64,000 nt of DNA. It comes from PSRF01 sp051000815. Lineage in GTDB: Bacteria > Acidobacteriota > Blastocatellia > Pyrinomonadales > Pyrinomonadaceae. The number at the start of each line of letters is the position of its first letter. The first letter of the stretch is position 1. The stretch spans positions 38,071 through 102,070 of the forward strand of contig JBPCNX010000039.1 in assembly GCA_051000815.1 (NCBI GenBank), read 5' to 3'. Made by a program: the position numbers and the translations under genes. Shown one piece after another: positions 59,105 through 64,000 of the stretch. The notes under the pieces were generated by a model. The model saw nothing but the letters and a program-made list of their open reading frames with translations. It was not told the origin of the DNA and did no database searches.

Positions 59105-60514
59105 TCATTTCGCGTGGGCGGCCTCTTCGGGGAGCAGATTACCAGCTTCGTGAATTGCCCGGTCGGTGTCGGTGAGGTAGAGAATGATTGTACCAATCAC
59201 AAACAGTGCGATGAGTGATAGTAGCGCCTGCCTGTAGGAATTTGTCATCGCTATGACAATGCCAAAAATCAGCGGTCCAAGCCATGAAGTGCCCCGCTCA
59301 GAAACTTCGTAGAGACCAAAGAACGAAGCCTCACGCCCTGCGGGAATCATACGCGAGAAGAGAGAGCGCGAGAGTGCCTGCGAGCCGCCCATGACGATTC
59401 CGATTACGGCCGCCATGGCCCAGGCGTCCCGCGTTGTTTGCAGGAAGCCATAGCCGTAAATCACGACTGCCGACCAGAGGACCAGAGAAATTAGTATTGC
59501 CTGCTTTGTGCCTATGGCATAGGCCAGTCTTTCGAAGGTCAAGGCGCCGAAGATGGCCACGAACTGTACCAACAGGAAAATACCCAGCAGGAACGACTGG
59601 TCGGTTGGAATCCCGCGTGAGATGAAAAGCTCCTGGGCCAGGAATACCGAGGCCATACTAATGACCGTCTGGATTCCATCGTTAAAGAACAAGTAACCGA
59701 TTAGATACCGCAATGTTGAGCGCAGCCTCGCAAGCTCTCTAAAGGTTCTTCCAAGCTCGGCGAAGCCAACGGTGAGATAACTCTTTCCGCGTGGCAGTGT
59801 TTTTTCGGCAGCGCGTGACTTCAGTCGCGCAAAGGTGATCAGAGCGAAACCTCCCCACCAAAGACCTGCAGAAAGCAGCGAGATGCGCACGGCCATGTAA
59901 GGTTCCAGGCCCAGTCTTCGAGCATTCGCCACCAGGAGAAAATTCAGGGCCAGCAATAGTCCGCCCCCGAGATAGCCATACGCGAAGCCGCGACTGGAAA
60001 CCTTGTCCCGTTGGTCTTCCGTGGTGATTTCGTTGAGAAAGCCATTGTACAAAACTACGGCGGCGCCAAACGCCAGATTCGCGACAATGAAAAGCATTCC
60101 CCCAAGCCAGTAGAGACTGCCGGTGATGAAGAACATCATGCAGGTGGCGCCGACTCCGATGTAACAGAAGACGGCCATCAGCTTCTTCTTGAGATTCGAG
60201 TAGTCGGCAACTGAACCAAGTATCGGCAGGACGAAGATCTGCAGAAACACGGCGACGGAGACACAGGTCGGAAAGAAAGACTTGGAAGTGATGGCGCCGA
60301 GCGGTCCGAGTTGGAATACGACGCCATTCTCGCCGACGGCCTGCTGAGTTATTTCCGTCAGGTACGGACCGTAAAGGGCGCCGGCAATGGTTGTGGAAAA
60401 GGCAGAGTTCGCCCAGTCGTAGATTTTCCAGCCGAAGATCTCGCGCGGATTGTTCTTTTCGGGATGGTGAGCGTCGGGTGACGTACTTAAGGTCGCGGGG
60501 GATGCCGGAGTCAT
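59105..60514 (-). CDS. MFS transporter of the UMF1/Atg22-like family
   Basis: 469-residue inner-membrane transporter with about 12 helices. Signatures are IYDWANSAFSTTI near residue 33-45, VLYNGFLNEI near 137-146 and GLYEVSERGTSWLGPLIFG near 396-414. The UMF1 family includes vacuolar amino-acid effluxers in fungi; the bacterial substrate is unknown. The start at 60514 is preferred to 60616, because its ATG overlaps the stop of the upstream metalloenzyme gene as ATGA, which suggests translational coupling. The first 30 residues are Pro/Ser/Thr-rich. Confidence 0.9.
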   Translation of the reverse strand: MTPASPATLSTSPDAHHPEKNNPREIFGWKIYDWANSAFSTTIAGALYGPYLTEITQQAVGENGVVFQLGPLGAITSKSFFPTCVSVAVFLQIFVLPILGSVADYSNLKKKLMAVFCYIGVGATCMMFFITGSLYWLGGMLFIVANLAFGAAVVLYNGFLNEITTEDQRDKVSSRGFAYGYLGGGLLLALNFLLVANARRLGLEPYMAVRISLLSAGLWWGGFALITFARLKSRAAEKTLPRGKSYLTVGFAELGRTFRELARLRSTLRYLIGYLFFNDGIQTVISMASVFLAQELFISRGIPTDQSFLLGIFLLVQFVAIFGALTFERLAYAIGTKQAILISLVLWSAVVIYGYGFLQTTRDAWAMAAVIGIVMGGSQALSRSLFSRMIPAGREASFFGLYEVSERGTSWLGPLIFGIVIAMTNSYRQALLSLIALFVIGTIILYLTDTDRAIHEAGNLLPEEAAHAK

Positions 60515-61419
60515 CGATGGGTTGTCGCTTTCTTCGTCAAACTCTCGACGATAGCCGGCGTGATATCTGCGAGACTCTTGATGCGACCAGCAATCCGATC
60601 GCGGTGTGCGCCCCATACGATGGTGGGAACATCATTCAACGTGTGGTTGCGCGAGGACAAGTCTTCTATGTTCCCGTGATCGCTGGTGAGTATAACGGAA
60701 GTGCGGCTCAGATCAACCCGCTTCAGCAGCTCACGCAGGAACGATGCGAGGTTCTGCAATACCAGTTTAGCCAGGTCCATATCCTGTTTATGCCCGACCT
60801 TGTCTGTGATGAAGTACTCGTAGAGCGTGAAACGATTCTCGGCGGCGATCGCTGTGAGAACCTCCGCGGCCGCAGCAGGAGTTCGCAAGTAAATTGCTTC
60901 GCCGCGTTCGATGAAGAAGCTGTTGGTGAAGTCCTGATAAACGGCGCGATTGTTTTTAAGGTCAGCGAGCGTCCGAAAACTTAGACCGGCTGCTTCCACT
61001 GCAGCGGTCGTTGCTGAAACCCACCGGGGACGCTCGTCAAAAAACCGGGGAGTGTAGGCATTGGCGAAAGTGATTGGGGTGATGCCGGCCTGCTTGAGCT
61101 GAAGAAAGATGGAATGCTCGCTGATGATTTCGCGCATTGCGGCATTGGGAAATCCCTGTTTGTGATAGCCAAGTCGCGCCGGCGCATTAATGCCGGTGAG
61201 TATTGTTGTTTGTCCCGAGGCGCTCTGCGGCCGTCCGGCTACGCCGAGACGCGGATCGGTGGGCACCAGAATGCCATCCAGCGTATTGTTCGTGGCTTCG
61301 TCCTGCAAGATTGCGAGAGGTTCTGCGTCGACAAGTCCGTCGAGAGGATTGTGTGGCCCGCGCGTGCCGATGCCGAGGCCGTCAATGAAGAAAAGCAGGA
61401 CTGAACAAGGTGGCGACAT
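60511..61419 (-). CDS. Alkaline-phosphatase-superfamily metalloenzyme
   Basis: 302 residues, no signal peptide. Metal-binding blocks of the phosphoglycerate mutase/phosphopentomutase-type superfamily are seen. LLFFIDGLGIG near 9-19 has the first Asp. SGQTTILTG near 67-75 has the phosphate-accepting Ser/Thr. Then come DKVGHKQDM near 204-212 and TSDHGNIED near 243-251 (Asp-His). Members act on phosphate esters, but many are annotated only as metalloenzymes, as here. It is the first gene of a coupled pair with the MFS transporter. Confidence 0.88.
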   Translation of the reverse strand: MSPPCSVLLFFIDGLGIGTRGPHNPLDGLVDAEPLAILQDEATNNTLDGILVPTDPRLGVAGRPQSASGQTTILTGINAPARLGYHKQGFPNAAMREIISEHSIFLQLKQAGITPITFANAYTPRFFDERPRWVSATTAAVEAAGLSFRTLADLKNNRAVYQDFTNSFFIERGEAIYLRTPAAAAEVLTAIAAENRFTLYEYFITDKVGHKQDMDLAKLVLQNLASFLRELLKRVDLSRTSVILTSDHGNIEDLSSRNHTLNDVPTIVWGAHRDRIAGRIKSLADITPAIVESLTKKATTHR

Positions 61420-61862
61420 GTGTGATGAATATCATCAGCGAAGGTGAGCCGCCAACGCAACGTATGAGGCGGTACTGATGCAGTTTGGCCAATGGCTCAA
61501 TGTCATAACCTTGAGCGGTAGCGACCGGGTTGGCAGTGCAGCAATCAAAGTAGAAAAACCTTCATGGAACCTGCGCAAAGAGACAGCTCTGCCTCTCAAC
61601 GACAGCTGGCCTCTAGCGCAGTTGTCTCCCGGCCGCTGAAGCGCAGCCGTAGACAGCATTAGTGGCGTAGATCGAAAACCTTGCCTGTCTTCCGTTTTTC
61701 GTTATAGAGTGCGCGACCGCGTGGAGTTGGCCCGCTGAGTTAGCGTCTACATGCGGCCGAGCGCCGGGCCGGCTCTTCGATGGACAATTTGAAAAACTGA
61801 AGGGGCGACTTGAGACACTCAGAGTGCCTAAATCGTTTCTTAAACATGAAAGGAGCATTCGG
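61420..61862. other. Intergenic region upstream of a divergent pair
   Basis: 443 bp between the metalloenzyme gene and a plus-strand secreted-protein gene. It contains a fragment of the GAGCGGTAGCGACCGGG repeat (61513-61533). Open frames here are short and unsupported. Confidence 0.5.
61513..61533. repeat. GAGCGGTAGCGACCGGG repeat, intergenic fragment
   Basis: GAGCGGTAGCGACCGGGTTG matches the distal part of the repeat arm at 55672-55699. The proximal GTACAGAACCCG part is missing. Confidence 0.6.
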
Positions 61863-63068
61863 ATGAAGAAGCCTTTTTTCGTGACGCTTGCATTTTTGAC
61901 CTTGGCAATTTTCAGCTTTCAGAGCGCCTCGGCGCAGTTCCCGAGGGTCCCAAAAATTCCGAGACCCAACCAGCCGAAGCCGCAACCAACTCCAAACGAG
62001 ACCGCTCAACCCGCGTCGGCTAGCGAAACACAACCCGCGAGTCGGCCACAGCCGGACACACGCGGCATGACGTCCGCGCCGACGGCAGCCACCACGCAGG
62101 GTCAGCCGGCCATCATCAAAACTTGGATCCAGGTGACGGCCAATACCATTAGCTCCTACAAGGGAAATTTCGACATTTGGAGCTGGCTGCCACAAGTCGC
62201 ATTCAGCACCACCGGACGACCGCCGAGTGGCGCTAACTACTCCGTGGAGTTCACCCAGCCCGGAGGAGCACGTTGGGTCACACTCGACTGCGAAAGCACT
62301 AGTGATGGCTACGAGTGCGGCGGGCCAAACGACGCCAGGGAGAACGCCATCACCGCTGTCGGGCCGGTAAGCTTCACCATCAAGATGCGGAACGAACTTG
62401 CTGGGACTGACGCGACAATCTTCACCGGGAAGACGAGAGTCGAGAAGGTTTTGTCTAACGAGTACGGCCCGAAGGCCGCCAACCACTTCGTCTATTTCGT
62501 GAACCAGGACTGGAACATCGGCTACCTCCTCGTCGACACCAATAGCAATTACCTTAACGTCGCCTTCTGGCTGCGCGGAGAAACCGGGAACACAGACCCG
62601 CACCTGTTCTATCAGGGTAAAGAGGTGGGCTTAATCTTTCACGAGGATATACAGGTCGGCGCGCCCAGTTGCAATACCGAGGTGGATCTCAACACCACAA
62701 TGTCCACGGCAGAGTCTGTGCCGCATAGAGGGAAATGGAGGCGCATGCTCTGTGAGTTCAAGACCGTGCTGGGCCAGAACAAGGGGGAAAAGTTCGGCTT
62801 CGGCAAGCCCTTCTTCCTCAGCGAGAACCCCGGCGAGTATGAGTTCAAGCTGCTACGGAATAAAAAGCTGGCGCGGTCGATCAAGTTCACGGTCGGCGCC
62901 GACGGTGGTTTTGAAAACGGCATTAACGCGGCCAACAAAGTGGGCGGCAGGCGCGTAATCGTGCCGGTCACGATCATCGGCGACCAGGATGGGCCATGGG
63001 ATAAGAACGCCTGGAGGACCGACGCCTTCTACGGTAACCCGCTGACTGGTTTTACGCCCGCGCCGTGA
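61863..63068 (+). CDS. Secreted protein of unknown function
   Basis: 401 residues. The ATG at 61863 follows AAAGGAG and starts a signal peptide (MKKPFFVTLAFLTLAIFSF, cleavage near ASAQ). A proline-rich linker (about 25-80, PKIPRPNQPKPQPTPNET) precedes two beta-rich halves. Elements include FDIWSWLPQVAFSTTGR near 106-122, four Cys that may form disulfides (LDCES, YECGG, PSCNTE, MLCEF), and a C-terminal AFYGNPLTGFTPAP. No family is recognised. Export to periplasm or outside is well supported. Confidence 0.75.
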   Translation: MKKPFFVTLAFLTLAIFSFQSASAQFPRVPKIPRPNQPKPQPTPNETAQPASASETQPASRPQPDTRGMTSAPTAATTQGQPAIIKTWIQVTANTISSYKGNFDIWSWLPQVAFSTTGRPPSGANYSVEFTQPGGARWVTLDCESTSDGYECGGPNDARENAITAVGPVSFTIKMRNELAGTDATIFTGKTRVEKVLSNEYGPKAANHFVYFVNQDWNIGYLLVDTNSNYLNVAFWLRGETGNTDPHLFYQGKEVGLIFHEDIQVGAPSCNTEVDLNTTMSTAESVPHRGKWRRMLCEFKTVLGQNKGEKFGFGKPFFLSENPGEYEFKLLRNKKLARSIKFTVGADGGFENGINAANKVGGRRVIVPVTIIGDQDGPWDKNAWRTDAFYGNPLTGFTPAP

Positions 63069-63099
63069 GTCGTGGTGAGCGAACGGGGTGATTGAGATC

Positions 63100-63492
63100 A
63101 TGAACAGTAAATCGCGATTGCTTTCGATTACGATGATTCTGCTGTCGGCTTTGTCGTTGAGCTTTGCAGTATCCGCCAGGAGGCCTTCTACAATCTCTAA
63201 GGCGATTCCTCCTAAGTGTCCGGTCATATCCGTATCGTGCCCTACAGCGGATCGGCCTTTCACTTTTACGGCTGCCGTGTATGACGCCGATAGTCGAGAG
63301 AAGATTTCAAGTCGGTATGTTGAATATTGCTGGACGCTGTCGAAGGGTAAAATTCTCTTGGGTCAGGGAACCGATTCAATAACGGTCGATGGTTCATCCA
63401 GTGACATGAGAGCGATCACAGCGATGGTGGACGTGCGAGGATTTGATAGTGAGTGTCAAACCAAGGCATCTTGTTCGACCTCTTCACCTTGA
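63100..63492 (+). CDS. Secreted Ig-like/PKD-like small protein of unknown function
   Basis: 130 residues from the ATG at 63100 (a GTG at 63088 would add four). Signal peptide about 1-26 (LLSITMILLSALSLSFAVSA). The mature part has a beta-sandwich pattern: CPVISVSCPTADRPFTFTAAV near 40-60, then YVEYCWTLSKGKILLGQGTDSITVDG in parts. The CWTLSKGKILLGQGT stretch is the tyrosine/tryptophan core of PKD-like domains. It may be co-transcribed with the secreted protein 31 bp upstream. Confidence 0.68.
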   Translation: MNSKSRLLSITMILLSALSLSFAVSARRPSTISKAIPPKCPVISVSCPTADRPFTFTAAVYDADSREKISSRYVEYCWTLSKGKILLGQGTDSITVDGSSSDMRAITAMVDVRGFDSECQTKASCSTSSP

Positions 63493-63847
63493 GGTTCATT
63501 TGCTGCGCGCATAACAAAGCCTTTCCGATGACGGCGCGATAGCATGCTTCTCAAGTAATCTTTTTCCTTTAGGTTGGATGCTGATCGCGCGCCGCAGCTG
63601 AAGGCCATCTATAAAGCGAGTCAAGAGAAAAAAGGGCATACTTATCCGAGGGTGCCGAATGGTTTTTGTTTTTCTCCTGACAGCACCCAGTAGTGTGGTT
63701 CAGTTAACCTGCTTGTGTGTGTGTGATCGCACCTTATTGACTGCTTTTGCTTTTTCTGCTTCTTGCTTTTTGTGTTCCTGCGTTGTGCCTCATAGTCGCT
63801 GTCACACCGCAGGGACAGCAACCATCTATGCGAGCAGCTCAGCGCTC
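63493..63847. other. Non-coding tail region with pyrimidine-rich tract
   Basis: 355 bp without a supported gene. It has TGTGTGTGTGTG near 63715 and a long CTT/TTC-rich stretch near 63748-63782. GTGTGGTTCAG near 63694 also occurs at 15670 after the aldehyde dehydrogenase stop. Confidence 0.4.
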
Positions 63848-64000
63848 ATGAGGAAGAATACGCAGTCTTCGCGAGAAGAGGTCGACCGTCCAATCAGCGT
63901 ACAGGCATCAGTAATACTCCGCCTGACCTATAGCCTTCGCCGGACAAGTCGACAGCCCACTGCCGTTTCACTCCGCCTCTTTCTTGTGGCCGCGACGGAG
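63848..64000 (+). CDS. Possible 5' end of a gene running past the window edge
   Basis: Frame open from the ATG at 63848 to the last base: 51 codons beginning MRKNTQSSREEVDRP, ending LRLFLVAATE. There is no strong ribosome-binding site and no family. It may be chance. Confidence 0.25.
   Translation, partial: MRKNTQSSREEVDRPISVQASVILRLTYSLRRTSRQPTAVSLRLFLVAATE

Noticed and set aside
61740..62603. 287-codon minus-strand frame opposite the secreted-protein gene
   Set aside because: The plus strand has a ribosome-binding site and signal peptide; the minus frame has neither.

Overview
The window looks like chromosomal DNA from an uncultured-type Acidobacteriota bacterium, most likely class Blastocatellia. 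This is inferred from gene content and not from a marker search: a TonB receptor with an N-terminal carboxypeptidase-regulatory-like domain, a DUF6335 protein, a zinc-ribbon protein of the kind common in that group, Gram-negative envelope genes (Mla, Lpt), and many dispersed palindromic repeats between genes. No rRNA, tRNA or CRISPR array was seen. The one structural RNA gene is RNase P RNA.

Layout. 1-5.0 kb: corrinoid uptake locus (BtuC-like permease cut by the window edge, a PepSY membrane protein, a BtuD-like ATPase, then a cobalamin riboswitch ahead of a TonB-dependent receptor). 5-18.5 kb: housekeeping genes (gatB, a short-chain dehydrogenase, a TPR/TonB-C protein, D-aminoacyl-tRNA deacylase joined in frame to a lipoprotein cyclophilin, aconitase, aldehyde dehydrogenase, a MidA-type methyltransferase). 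18.5-20.4 kb: a 1,855-bp transposon with perfect 30-bp terminal inverted repeats and an 8-bp target duplication. It carries a truncated IS1-type transposase and three small cargo genes. 20.6-26.2 kb: DinB protein, Mla-type lipid transport operon (mlaE-mlaF-mlaD) and an ECF sigma/anti-sigma/Spy-like operon. 26.5-32 kb: HD-GYP sensor, ftsY, ribD, rsmA. 32-39 kb: GNAT-P450 pair and secreted metalloproteases. 39.7-46 kb: RNase J, ACT protein, short-chain dehydrogenase, uppP, PilZ protein, recJ. 46-55.7 kb: the envelope/nitrogen-PTS block lptC-lptB-rpoN-hpf-rapZ-EIIA-(HPr-EI). 55.8-64 kb: membrane proteins, RNase P RNA, a ribbon-helix-helix protein, an MFS transporter coupled to a metalloenzyme, and two secreted proteins of unknown function.

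How the parts work together. The first block imports cobalamin across both membranes under B12 control. The mla and lpt genes maintain outer-membrane lipid and LPS; uppP recycles undecaprenyl phosphate. The rpoN-hpf-rapZ-EIIA-HPr/EI block looks like a regulatory phosphorelay, because no sugar permease (EIIB/C) is present. FtsY, rsmA, gatB, hpf, dtd and RNase P RNA serve translation and protein targeting.

The points most worth a second look are: the cargo-carrying IS1-like transposon; an RNase P RNA gene of about 654 nt whose P9, P12 and P19 helices appear to be built from the palindromic repeats that litter the intergenic DNA; several distinct dispersed repeat families, some supplying the ends of coding genes; an in-frame deacylase-cyclophilin fusion that hinges on a run of five T; and unusual residues in RibD (zinc Cys replaced by His), RapZ (Walker A Lys replaced by Met) and a CPBP protease (Glu pair replaced by Gln). 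Start codons were moved inward from the longest open frame where a ribosome-binding site, a signal peptide or repeat DNA argued for it.
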